A stretch of DNA of 61,306 nucleotides from Planctomycetota bacterium (GTDB lineage: Bacteria; Planctomycetota; Planctomycetia; Pirellulales; Thermoguttaceae), in contig JAKPGL010000020.1 in the NCBI GenBank assembly GCA_029550925.1, positions 1-61,306 of the forward strand. Direction: 5' to 3'. Below, piece after piece: positions 37,225 through 45,492 of the stretch; within the stretch, counting starts at the first letter, position 1; the number at the start of each line of letters is the position of its first letter. Both the position numbers and the translations under genes were made by a program. The notes beneath the pieces are model-generated. The model was not told the DNA's origin and ran no database searches. It saw nothing but the letters and a program-made list of their open reading frames with translations.

Positions 37225-37252
37225 ATTATAACTAGCTTCTCCTATGTGTCAA
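37225..37252 (-). promoter_or_regulatory. Predicted sigma70 promoter for the HTH-receiver/kinase operon
   Basis: On the minus strand TTGACA (37252-37247) and TATAAT (37230-37225), both perfect consensus hexamers, are separated by 16 bases. Transcription would start near 37217, leaving a leader of about 240 bases before the ATG at 36974. Confidence 0.65.
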
Positions 37253-37441
37253 TACAATTTTTTCTTTTTTAACTCCTTACAAAATAAGAACTTAGGACTT
37301 TTCTTCCCAATTGCTTTTTCCTAGACGCCGCAAAAAACGCTTTTTTACCAACCTTTCCAAAGTTGTCCAATTTTCTTCTACTCTCACTCCATGTTCCCAC
37401 CCCAACACAGCTTCCTAAGCTTGGCAAAATACCTAAAACGA

Positions 37442-37600
37442 GTAACATTTTAGCCGAATGCAGTACCTTGTCTCTGCCTCGCAAGCGCCCCATCTAGGCT
37501 TTTTGCAGCCTCTACTTGGGAGGAATAACCACGGAGCCGCCTCATTTCCGCTTCCGCGGAAATGACAACCCAGGGCAAATTTCGCCCTAAAATAAGCTTC
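37442..37600. mobile_element. MITE-like element, one end clear
   Basis: GTAACATTTTAGCCGAATGC starts at 37442. The order CAGTACCTTGTC, CTAGGCTTTTTGCAGCC, TTGGGAGGAATAAC and GCAAATTTCGCCCTAAAATAAGC matches the complete copy at 9195 in reverse orientation. The right inverted repeat is not recognisable beyond about 37600, so this copy looks decayed. It sits in a 948-base gap (36975-37922). The rest of that gap holds the promoter and repeats described separately, and no gene. Confidence 0.6.
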
Positions 37601-37922
37601 CGATCCGAACCGGTTGCGCTGTCGCCTCCCACCTACAACCGCTTGCGATAGCATCCGGATGCTAGTCCAAGCTATAGTGGTTGACGTCCCACAACGTAAC
37701 CGGCTCTCTTGAAGGCCCCTAAAATCACCAAAAAGAGTTACGAAAATCCCCTCTTAAGGGTGGATGTTTGTAACGTATCTTTAGTAATAGGGGCAGATTC
37801 GCTATTTCTCCACAGTCTCTTCCGGTTGACTTTTGAGAAGTGCTTTTCTAGGCAACCCGAGACTGAGCGAGGGTGTTATAGGGGCTTAAGGTTCGCTCTT
37901 TGGCGAAGGGGACCTTACGTTC

Positions 37923-38651
37923 ATGCATTCCGAGCGATCCAGCAGCGATACATCCTCTGCAGAGCGAAATCGTCCACCGCCTGCAAGCCAACCGACCGCT
38001 CCGGAAGCCTCGGCAACTTCAGGAGCCGGCGTGGTCCGCCCCCGTTCGCGCTCCAAGGGAGCCTCCGGGTGGCAGAATTGGAAAGGACTCTTAACGCTGT
38101 TGCTAGTGCTGCAACCCTTGGTCGCATCGGCCTTAGCCGGGGCGTATATCAATCGAGATATGTGGGGAGACTGGATTCGCCGACTGGCCCAAGGAAACCC
38201 CGGTGGCGGTATGGGCCGAGGAGGTCTTGGGGCGATTGCTCCCCGCGAACCCACGGTGGTTTATTACGGCCCCGGCCAACTTTCTTTAGGGGATTTTAGT
38301 ATTTATATCTATGATCCGGTAACCAAAATTACCCTTCGGACCGACTTCCGTTTGGACTCCAGGGCCGAGTGCGAAAATCGTCAATCGTTCGACGCCTTTG
38401 TGGCGATGTACCATCGTCTGGTCCGGGAGCAAGTGATGACGGCCGTCCGCAACGCCCCGCTGGAAGAACTCACTCAATCGGACCATCGCTTGCTCAAGCG
38501 GCGGATACTCACTCAAGTCAATCTCATGCTCGGCCAACCGTTCCTGAAATCCGTCGATCTGAAAAACTTCTCCCTGTGGGAATCGGCGGATCACATGAGC
38601 TTTCTGCCTTATCAGCCGCCCCAGACTCAGCAACCGACCACTTGGCAGTAA
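37923..38651 (+). CDS. FliL-like single-pass membrane protein
   Basis: The 242-residue protein has a disordered N-terminus rich in Ser, Pro and Arg (to about 48) and one membrane helix (LLTLLLVLQPLVASALAGAYI, about 55-75). A Gly-rich linker follows, then a C-terminal domain, IYDPVTKITLRTDFRLDS...AVRNAPLEELTQSDHRLLKRRILTQVNLML. This pattern (a strand pair, then xxxLxxLT-like helix and RxxIxxxINxxL) resembles FliL, which surrounds the flagellar stator. No flagellar genes are near, and non-flagellar FliL-like proteins exist in planctomycetes, so the role is open. A LysM protein gene follows 313 bases on. Confidence 0.65.
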   Translation: MHSERSSSDTSSAERNRPPPASQPTAPEASATSGAGVVRPRSRSKGASGWQNWKGLLTLLLVLQPLVASALAGAYINRDMWGDWIRRLAQGNPGGGMGRGGLGAIAPREPTVVYYGPGQLSLGDFSIYIYDPVTKITLRTDFRLDSRAECENRQSFDAFVAMYHRLVREQVMTAVRNAPLEELTQSDHRLLKRRILTQVNLMLGQPFLKSVDLKNFSLWESADHMSFLPYQPPQTQQPTTWQ

Positions 38652-38964
38652 TTGCCGGATGGTTTTTGCTGGATGCTTGAGGAAGTCAAAAAAGGCGTCC
38701 GACGCAGGGCCAGCCCCCACAAAAGCCGCCCACCACCCAAAGGCCCCGCTGCTGCCCCTATTTTTGGCAGGAATTTCTTCCCAGTTGCGTCAATTTACGT
38801 ACTCGTTATTTTCGTCCTAATTTGCCTAATCCTATCTACCCGGTATATCCGCTACTTCGCAGAGCATTTCGAGCAATTTTTCTTCCTAGATTTCCACCCC
38901 CATCCGCCGCCCAACTCCGTCCGAATCGGGTACAATTAAATGGGACTTCAGGAGAGATGGTTCG

Positions 38965-39624
38965 ATGGAGAGCGGACGGCGCAAGCTGTTGGCGTTCAGT
39001 ATTTTATTCGGAGGCCTTGGGCTGGCCTGGCTGGTGCGCCCCTCGGCCGACGGCGCCTGGTTTGCGTCCGGCTGGGGCGGCGGCAAGTTGATCCTCCGGA
39101 AAGAAGGTTCTCCAACCGGCCTGGCTTCTGCCGCTTCGTCTCCGTTGCCTCTGCTCCCCTCGCCCCCAGGGAGTTCACCCTCTCCGGCCGGACCTATCGC
39201 CGGCGCTCTTTCGAACCGGCGTTCTGCTCTAGGAGTGGGCGGCGTTTCCAACGGGACACTGCCGTCGCTGGCGCCTCGATTTCCTTTCCTACAGACCGAG
39301 GCCCTTTCTTCCGATCCGCCGCGCTCCGGGCAGTCCGAGTCCCAACCCCGCCGCCATCGAATCGCGGACGGCGACACCCTAGAAAACTTGGCCGACCGCT
39401 ATCTCGGCGACGCCGCGTTGGCCATTGAAATTTACCAGGCCAACCGCTCTGTGATCCCCGATCCCCACCTTTTGCCGATCGGCGTGGAAATTACGATCCC
39501 TCCGCGTGGATCGGTCGAAGTGATTCCTTTCCATCATATTCGCGGAGGAAAATTGGCGCCTTTAGCGGACGCCGTTTCCGGCGGTTTGGCTTCTGGCCCG
39601 ATTGTCCGCTCCCAGACGCCGTAG
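38965..39624 (+). CDS. LysM domain protein, membrane-anchored or secreted
   Basis: This 219-residue product begins with a short hydrophobic segment (KLLAFSILFGGLGLAWLV, about 7-24), either an anchor or signal. A low-complexity Ser/Pro-rich linker follows. One LysM domain is at about 131-182 (HRIADGDTLENLADRYLGDAALAIEIYQANRSVIPDP). LysM binds peptidoglycan or chitin-like glycans, so a cell-wall role is likely. AGGAGAG at 38948 precedes the ATG at 38965. The 313-base gap upstream (38652-38964) shows no gene or terminator. Confidence 0.82.
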   Translation: MESGRRKLLAFSILFGGLGLAWLVRPSADGAWFASGWGGGKLILRKEGSPTGLASAASSPLPLLPSPPGSSPSPAGPIAGALSNRRSALGVGGVSNGTLPSLAPRFPFLQTEALSSDPPRSGQSESQPRRHRIADGDTLENLADRYLGDAALAIEIYQANRSVIPDPHLLPIGVEITIPPRGSVEVIPFHHIRGGKLAPLADAVSGGLASGPIVRSQTP

Positions 39625-39690
39625 AGAAGTCTTCCCATCCGCTTGCCCGCTGGACTACGATTCTGCCCGCCTTTTGGCTTCTTGGGCTTT

Positions 39691-40242
39691 TTAATCGTAT
39701 TGGATGAGACTGACCAGGGGGTAACTCTGGAGTCGATTTCGGCCGCCCAGGGCCCGTAGTTCCGCCAAAAAGGCGCAGCCGGCCACCAGGCCGCCTGCCT
39801 GCTCGATCATTCGGCAGCAGGCTTCCACGGTGCCGCCGGTGGCCAGTACATCGTCGATCACCAGCACCCGATCTCCCGGAGCAATCGCATCGGCGTGCAT
39901 CTGGAGCGTATCGGTCCCGTATTCCAGTTGGTACGTCCAGGAGATGGTCTTCCAGGGAAGTTTGCCGGGTTTGCGGATCGGCGTTACTCCCACGCCCAAC
40001 TGGAGGGCCACCGGGGCGGCAAACAAAAACCCTCGGGCCTCCGCAGCCGCCACGATGTTGATTCCCGCACTGCGGAACGGCTCGGCCAACCGACGTACCG
40101 CCTCCCGAAACGCTTCGGGCGATTTCAAAAGCGGCGTAATATCCCGGAACAAAATCCCCGGTTTAGGAAAATCCGGGATGGCCCGGATATATTCACTCAG
40201 GTCCAACGGCTTTCCGCCGCCGCATCGACATCCCTTGCTCAC
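39691..40242 (-). CDS. apt: Adenine phosphoribosyltransferase
   Basis: Apt makes AMP from adenine and PRPP in purine salvage. The 183-residue protein has the start IRAIPDFPKPGILFRDITPLL typical of the family. The PRPP-binding loop is RVLVIDDVLATGGTVEACCRMI near 120-141. The GTG at 40242 is preceded by AAAAGGAGAAGACTGCT, a good ribosome-binding site. The first 12 residues carry Cys-Gly-rich MSKGCRCGGGK, absent from most Apt proteins, and may be a small local extension. It lies 48 bases downstream of the isomerase-like TAT protein gene on the same strand, so they are probably co-transcribed. Confidence 0.95.
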   Translation of the reverse strand: MSKGCRCGGGKPLDLSEYIRAIPDFPKPGILFRDITPLLKSPEAFREAVRRLAEPFRSAGINIVAAAEARGFLFAAPVALQLGVGVTPIRKPGKLPWKTISWTYQLEYGTDTLQMHADAIAPGDRVLVIDDVLATGGTVEACCRMIEQAGGLVAGCAFLAELRALGGRNRLQSYPLVSLIQYD

Positions 40243-40290
40243 AGCAGTCTTCTCCTTTTATGGGTCCATCTCAATGTTGGTCCGAATGCA

Positions 40291-41895
40291 TCAACCGATT
40301 TCCAACCAATCCAGCCCGGCTTTGCGCACCGCATAGCCTGCCTCTTGGAGATATTCTCCATAAATCAGGATCCAATGGAAGCCCCGAATCTCTTCGATCA
40401 GGTGTTGCCAATTGCCGTGGATGGCCAGGTCCAGTTGGCTGCGGCAGATGGGGTAGAAGGGGCTATCCAGGATCCGGGCCTGGAAGCCCAACCAGCGACG
40501 CCCCTGAAAATCCGCATCTATTACAGTAACCGGCTGCCCCTTGCGCATTTCCACCTTGGTAGCCGCTCCGAAGTCGGATTCGTAGTGGGTAAGCAGCCGA
40601 ACCGGCTCCAGATGTTTGCCGTCCATCCGGCGCGGCGCCGTGCAATGCGAGACGGTGAGCATCCCCTGGTGCGGCCAAGAAGGGTTGCACAAAAACGCTG
40701 GCCGGTCGCCGATATACCGCATCAGTACGCCAGCCGGGATGGCCACGAAGTCCGATTCGCAAAAGGCCAAAAGCCCTGCATCATTCAAAAGCGTCAGAGG
40801 CAGACAGGCCGTCGTGCCCGAAATGGGCATGATCGTCGTCATGCAGAGGTTGATGGCGATGGCGTCGGTTTTGGCCTCTTCCAATAGGTCCAGGAACACT
40901 TCGTTGAGCACAAAGGCCCGATGGACCGCCTCCTCCGGGATTTCCAGCCGAACGTCCGGTTGCCGGATGTACTGCTGGGCCAGGTGCTGACAGGTTTGCA
41001 CCCGCCGGGGATCTTTCATGGCGGCTTCGATGCGTCGGCCCAGGTCGTCGTAGGAGACGGTAACATATTCAAATTTCCAGTTTTTGGCGGCGATTTCCGG
41101 CGCCTGTTTTCCGTCGGCGCCCCAGCCGGCCGGGCCGCCTACACAGACGAACTTCTTGCCCAACGTGTTTTTCAGTCCATATAGCGCCCGAAGCCGCCGC
41201 AACACCTCCTCGTAATCGTCCACCACCACGTCGTGGATGTTCATGGCCGGTTCGGCGAAGAAATCCCGCCGTTTGCGCAGGTAATGGACATGGGCGCCGA
41301 TATACATGTAATACAACGGCCCGCTCCGGTGGCGGACAAACATCAGGTTCCATTTTTCGGGCCGAGCCAACGCCTCCAGCACCGGCGCATTCCGTCGGGC
41401 CGCATAAATGAGCATTACATCAAAGTCGCCCTGGGCGACCGGGCCGGCCTGTTCGACCGTTTCCACCCGGACCAGCGGCAGGATTTCCAGCGGAAACTCC
41501 GCCTTCTTGCCCAACTCCGCCAAATCGTTTCGGATATGGGCCTCTTCTTGGCGGATTTCCTCTTCGTCCTGGATGGCCCCGGTAACCCGCCAACTGGTCT
41601 GGGGTTTGCGAGGATAGACATGGCAATTAAAGACGGGCTTGATCCGAAGCGGCCTTTTGATCGGTTGGACTCTAGGCGGCTTTTCCGCCGGCGCTGTTTC
41701 CAGCGGAGCTGCTGCGGCCAAACCAGCCGTCCCAATTATCCCGGCTACGCCCAAGAACTCGCGCCGGGAAACCAGGCCGCCGTCCGGTCTAGTCTCCGTC
41801 GGCGCCGTGCAACCGCAGCAACCCAGTTCCGAAACAGGCCCTAAGCCGTTGGGGTCTTGGAAACCACGTTCCTCTTGCGAAAACCTGTCGGCCAT
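40291..41895 (-). CDS. TAT-signal protein with L-fucose isomerase-like fold
   Basis: The 534-residue protein carries a twin-arginine motif SRREFLGVAGIIGTAGLAAAA (about 43-63) after a Cys-rich leader (LGCCGCTAP), so the signal starts unusually far from the N-terminus. The body recalls the L-fucose/L-arabinose isomerase superfamily: FCESDFVAIPAGVLMRYIGDRPAFLCNP followed by TVSHCTAPRRMDG fits the metal-binding C-terminal domain (Glu, Asp, His). GGGAGGG lies upstream of the ATG at 41895. Substrate and whether it is an active isomerase are not evident. It is followed by apt and is divergent from an unknown membrane protein gene. Confidence 0.6.
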   Translation of the reverse strand: MADRFSQEERGFQDPNGLGPVSELGCCGCTAPTETRPDGGLVSRREFLGVAGIIGTAGLAAAAPLETAPAEKPPRVQPIKRPLRIKPVFNCHVYPRKPQTSWRVTGAIQDEEEIRQEEAHIRNDLAELGKKAEFPLEILPLVRVETVEQAGPVAQGDFDVMLIYAARRNAPVLEALARPEKWNLMFVRHRSGPLYYMYIGAHVHYLRKRRDFFAEPAMNIHDVVVDDYEEVLRRLRALYGLKNTLGKKFVCVGGPAGWGADGKQAPEIAAKNWKFEYVTVSYDDLGRRIEAAMKDPRRVQTCQHLAQQYIRQPDVRLEIPEEAVHRAFVLNEVFLDLLEEAKTDAIAINLCMTTIMPISGTTACLPLTLLNDAGLLAFCESDFVAIPAGVLMRYIGDRPAFLCNPSWPHQGMLTVSHCTAPRRMDGKHLEPVRLLTHYESDFGAATKVEMRKGQPVTVIDADFQGRRWLGFQARILDSPFYPICRSQLDLAIHGNWQHLIEEIRGFHWILIYGEYLQEAGYAVRKAGLDWLEIG

Positions 41896-42061
41896 GCTTT
41901 TTCCCTCCCCCAAAATCAGAAGCACTGCTCTTGGGCAAACGTTTCAGCGCCGGGTATTATAATCTGTTGTGCAAAGCCCGTTGTCAATCAGCGGAGGCAA
42001 GACCGGAAAATTTCGTGATCCAGATATTCTCTTTCTGCATTCTCCTAGGAGAGACTGGCCC

Positions 42062-42640
42062 ATGACGGTTCGGGAACGTTGGACGGTGTATCCGCTTCTT
42101 ATTTTGGCGTTAGGGATTGCGGTGCGGGACAAATTCTGGCCGGCCAACCTCTTGCGGGTCCGCACGTTGGCGGTGGATACCCTGCAAGCCAAAGAGGCCG
42201 CCGTTACGGTTCGCTTGGTCTGTACTGAGATGAAGGCCCAGGGGATTCAGACCGGTCAACTGGAAACCTTGGGCCTGACCCTCGTCGCCCCCGACGGCGT
42301 GGTTCGGGGCAGTTTGCTCGGCCAGCTTGCCCACGGCGGCCAACTGGTGCTCTACAACCGAGAAGGAAAACCCGTGCTGCTGGCCGGTGTGGAACCGGCT
42401 TCCAACACAGGGATCGTAGAAATCACCTCCCCCGATGGCCCTCCCCTCGTTCAGCTTCGCTCCGCGGCCGGACACGGCGTGGTCAATACGATCGACCACG
42501 ACGGCACGATCGTTTGCAGCCTAGGCAGCGACGGCCAAAACGCCGGCCTTTTCCTAGAATTGCCCCGGCTCCAAAAGGTACTCCCCTTGCGTACCGTCCC
42601 CCTGCCGCCGGAGGCCGCCCAGAGAAAAGCAAAACCATAA
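42062..42640 (+). CDS. Unknown membrane-anchored protein
   Basis: From the ATG at 42062 the product has 192 residues. It begins with MTVRERWTVYPLLILALGIAVRDK, one likely membrane helix (about 9-22). The remainder is beta-rich with repeated short phrases (LGLTLVAPDGVVRGSLLGQ, GQLVLYNREGKPVLLAGVE, GIVEITSPDGPPLVQLRSA). These suggest a repeated beta-solenoid of roughly 20-25 residues per turn. AGGAGAG precedes this ATG; the in-frame ATG at 41969 lacks one. I do not recognise the family. It lies alone between divergent and convergent neighbours. Confidence 0.7.
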   Translation: MTVRERWTVYPLLILALGIAVRDKFWPANLLRVRTLAVDTLQAKEAAVTVRLVCTEMKAQGIQTGQLETLGLTLVAPDGVVRGSLLGQLAHGGQLVLYNREGKPVLLAGVEPASNTGIVEITSPDGPPLVQLRSAAGHGVVNTIDHDGTIVCSLGSDGQNAGLFLELPRLQKVLPLRTVPLPPEAAQRKAKP

Positions 42641-42779
42641 CGTTGGCCATCGCCCCCTTCCCCATCGCCTTGTCGCTTTCCCACCTAAGCAAAAATCCAA
42701 GGCAATTGGGGAGCTCTAAACCGCCGCACAGGGGGCTGGTTTGGAACGCCATCCGTTCGGCAGATCGCCTAAAGCCTAT

Positions 42780-43652
42780 CTATGCTTCCGGATCGACCGG
42801 CCAGGGCGGCCGATCAGGCAGACACCGGTCGAACTCTTCCAGAAGCTCTTTCTGGTACGCCGGGTCGAACCGGCCGGATAAAAACCGATCCAACCCCTCT
42901 TCGTAGAAGCGTCGCCAGCTTTGTTCTTCCCGGCCAGGATTGATCGGGAAAAATAGCGTGCCGTTCGCCTTGGCCGCCTCGTAGTCGCCCGGCGCATCGC
43001 CGATCATCAAGGCATGACCGGGCGGATATTTCCGGGCCACGGCCAGACATTCCTTTTTCGTCCCGATCTCCTGACCGCAAATGGCCGCCACGTATTGCGT
43101 CAGGTTATGCTCTTCCCATTCCCGCTGGAGGGCTTCATGCGGCGTGGCCGACACGACAATGATGTCCGCCTTGTGCCGGAGTTTCTCCAGGCTTTCCCGC
43201 ACACAGGGAAATGGCGGCACGCCGCGAACCATCCCCGCAATGGCCGCATTCACCGCCTTGGACCATTCTAAGGTGCGGCGTAGCCAGGGGTCGCCCGTCT
43301 CCTGCACCTTCTTTTCCAGGGCGGGATTGCCCAGTTTGGTTTCCTCTTTGATCCAGGCCCGGAGCGATTCCGGAATCTCGATCCGCACTCCGCGGGCCTT
43401 CACCTCCGGACGCCGCCGAAGCCACTCCAACGCCTCGATCAGCGCCGGAAACCGATTGATCCCTCGACTTTTAGAATACAGATTGACAAACTCGGCGGCC
43501 TCCCGAGCGTATTTGCTCACGCCCTGGAGTTCCCAATAATTGATAATGTTCGGAATGAAACACTCTTTGTGTTTCAATTCCATCGTGTCGAATGCGCATC
43601 CGTCGGAGTCGATGCCGACAAAAAACTCATGCTGTGGTGTCAGGTCAAACAT
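42780..43652 (-). CDS. HAD superfamily hydrolase
   Basis: The 290-residue protein has the HAD motif I as FFVGIDSDGCAFD (residues 11-23), with nucleophile Asp16 and Asp18. Motif II is VVSATPHEAL, a Lys is in the GTKKECL stretch, and motif III/IV is ALMIGDAPGDYEAA. The cap between residues 25 and 165 is large and helical, giving a C1-type enzyme. The substrate is unknown. It lies 65 bases downstream of pfp on the same strand, so it may act on a phosphosugar, though this is a guess from position. Confidence 0.82.
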   Translation of the reverse strand: MFDLTPQHEFFVGIDSDGCAFDTMELKHKECFIPNIINYWELQGVSKYAREAAEFVNLYSKSRGINRFPALIEALEWLRRRPEVKARGVRIEIPESLRAWIKEETKLGNPALEKKVQETGDPWLRRTLEWSKAVNAAIAGMVRGVPPFPCVRESLEKLRHKADIIVVSATPHEALQREWEEHNLTQYVAAICGQEIGTKKECLAVARKYPPGHALMIGDAPGDYEAAKANGTLFFPINPGREEQSWRRFYEEGLDRFLSGRFDPAYQKELLEEFDRCLPDRPPWPVDPEA

Positions 43653-43717
43653 GGTTCATCCACGTGAAGATAAACAAAGGAGATATCCAGAAAGAACCTC
43701 TCGAAATACCCACAGAC

Positions 43718-45061
43718 TTATTTCTTTCGATCGGCCTGTGGTATATAGGACGGCAGTTTCTGCTCTGCGTAGATCGGCTCGAAGCGGGTCATCCGGTGTC
43801 GGCCGCCCACTAACGGCAAACTGACCATATCGTCGCCCACCAGGGGCCGGGCGTATCGCACAAAATCATCGGTAACATCGGTTCCGTTTGGGGCGATCCA
43901 CGGCTTCGGGAAACACCGCTCGCTATTGGCTACCTCACCCAGCGGTACTTTATCGTACCGGACCTGATAGGCTGCTCCGGGTTCTCGCAAGATGGTGGCC
44001 ATGAAGCCGCTTTCCCCGCGGGCGGCCAGTTCGGCCGCCTTTCGGCCCACCTGGTAGGCTTCTTCCAGATCAACCACCGAGGCATAGGCCATCGAGTGGC
44101 GTTGATCGGTGCCGGGCACATTACCCCGGGCCGCCCCTTTGACCGGCAGTCCCACCCGGTTCAAATAATTCACCAGCACCTGGGCCACTGACTGGGCCGC
44201 CGAGCCGTAGGACTTGTGCCCAAACGCATCCCGCACATCGGCCGCCTGGACAAAGGCTTTCACCTCCGGCAGATCGAGCACCTTGGACTCCGGCAGCGAA
44301 CTGACGTCGAACCCCTCGCTCACGACCACCATACACCGCCTGTGCCGACGGAGCTGGTCGCTCACCTGATCGGCGATCTGCTCGGCCGGGATTTTACTTT
44401 CGGCCAGATAGATGAGAAGGGGCATTTCCCGGTTTGGGTCAGCCAGCCGGGCCGCCGCCGGAATAAACCCGATCTTTCGCCCCATCGCCTGCATGACCAG
44501 AACCGGGTCCGCCGGACAGGAGCCGGCGTTTTCCTCATTGGCCGATTGCACCATGTGCATCCAGTATTTGGCCGCCGACCCATAGCCCGGCGTATGGTCG
44601 ATCAGGCGAAACTCCGAATCACCCACGTCGTTGTCGATCGTCTTCGGTACGCCGACGGCCACGAGGTCCAGCCCCCGCTTCTGGGCCAATTGGGCGATCT
44701 TATTGGCCGTGTCCATCGAGTCGTTGCCGCCGATGTAGAGGAAGTAGCCCACCTGGTGGGCCTTGAAGACCTCGATGACCCGCTCGAAATCCTCCTGCTG
44801 GTTGTCTTTGAGTTTATACCGACACGTGCCGATGGACCCGGCCACCGGAGTGGTGCGCAAAAGAGCAATCTCCTCCGGGGGTTGGGCCGACAGATTCAAT
44901 AGCTCCTCTTTCAGCACGCCTTCGATGCCGTGCCGGGCGCCATAGACCGTGCCGATCGCACTGAAATCCCCGGCGGCTTCGATAATGCCGCGCAACGTGT
45001 TATTGATCACACAGGTAGGCCCGCCGCTTTGGGCCACCACCAGATTCTTGCCCGTGGACAT
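43718..45061 (-). CDS. pfp: Diphosphate-dependent 6-phosphofructokinase
   Basis: The enzyme phosphorylates fructose 6-phosphate with pyrophosphate. The 447-residue protein starts NLVVAQSGGPTCVINNTLRG. It has FLYIGGNDSMDTA (111-115 is GGNDS) and GVPKTIDNDVGDSE. Two positions are diagnostic: Asp114 replaces the Gly of the ATP type (GGDGS), and Lys140 replaces the Gly before TIDND. Both mark PPi dependence. AGGAG precedes the ATG at 45061. A TTGTTC-N17-TACAAT promoter lies about 90 bases upstream. The HAD hydrolase gene follows. Confidence 0.92.
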   Translation of the reverse strand: MSTGKNLVVAQSGGPTCVINNTLRGIIEAAGDFSAIGTVYGARHGIEGVLKEELLNLSAQPPEEIALLRTTPVAGSIGTCRYKLKDNQQEDFERVIEVFKAHQVGYFLYIGGNDSMDTANKIAQLAQKRGLDLVAVGVPKTIDNDVGDSEFRLIDHTPGYGSAAKYWMHMVQSANEENAGSCPADPVLVMQAMGRKIGFIPAAARLADPNREMPLLIYLAESKIPAEQIADQVSDQLRRHRRCMVVVSEGFDVSSLPESKVLDLPEVKAFVQAADVRDAFGHKSYGSAAQSVAQVLVNYLNRVGLPVKGAARGNVPGTDQRHSMAYASVVDLEEAYQVGRKAAELAARGESGFMATILREPGAAYQVRYDKVPLGEVANSERCFPKPWIAPNGTDVTDDFVRYARPLVGDDMVSLPLVGGRHRMTRFEPIYAEQKLPSYIPQADRKK

Positions 45062-45147
45062 TACCGCTTAGCTCCTGTTCATCTCTTGGTGAAGATTACC
45101 CTGAGGATTACCCAGAGAGATATAACCAACATGCTTAAAGAATCGAC

Positions 45148-45176
45148 ATTGTACCAACCGGCCATGCTGCGAACAA
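45148..45176 (-). promoter_or_regulatory. Predicted promoter for pfp
   Basis: On the minus strand TTGTTC (45176-45171) and TACAAT (45153-45148) are spaced by exactly 17 bases. Transcription would begin near 45141, about 80 bases before the pfp ATG. The remaining gap to 45492 also holds the hairpin described next. Confidence 0.45.
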
Positions 45177-45421
45177 TAAGGGGGCAGTAAAAGAGGGGGC
45201 TTTTCCCCCACTGGTATCTTGTTTTGCAGTGCGGTGGGAGGGCCGTCCGAAGCACGGCGACAGACCGCCTTGGTTTAGCCCATTCCTCCATCCGGGAACT
45301 TTTCCAAGGAGAAGGTTCCCGTTGGGAAGGCAGCGTCGCCGGGCCTAGACCGCCTTTGCCAGGGCAAACCGGGGCTGATAGAGCGGAGATATTCCTGGTA
45401 AGATAGCCCAAGGCATTTCCT

Positions 45422-45441
45422 CCAAGGGGGATTCCCCTTGG
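45422..45441. other. Perfect 8-bp stem hairpin before the sulfatase-like gene
   Basis: CCAAGGGG-GATT-CCCCTTGG (45422-45441) is a perfect stem loop about 50 bases before the GTG start. No T-tract follows on either side, so it is more likely an operator or leader element than a terminator. Confidence 0.4.
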
Positions 45442-45492
45442 GATTACTCCAAGGTGGGGATAAGATCGAAATGTCTGGAAAGGAAAGACACC

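Noticed and set aside
36975-37922. A gene in the frame 37709-38299
   Set aside because: The frame starts inside the gap and runs out of phase through the FliL-like gene. The 37923 frame has the membrane helix and FliL pattern, so the other is a shadow.
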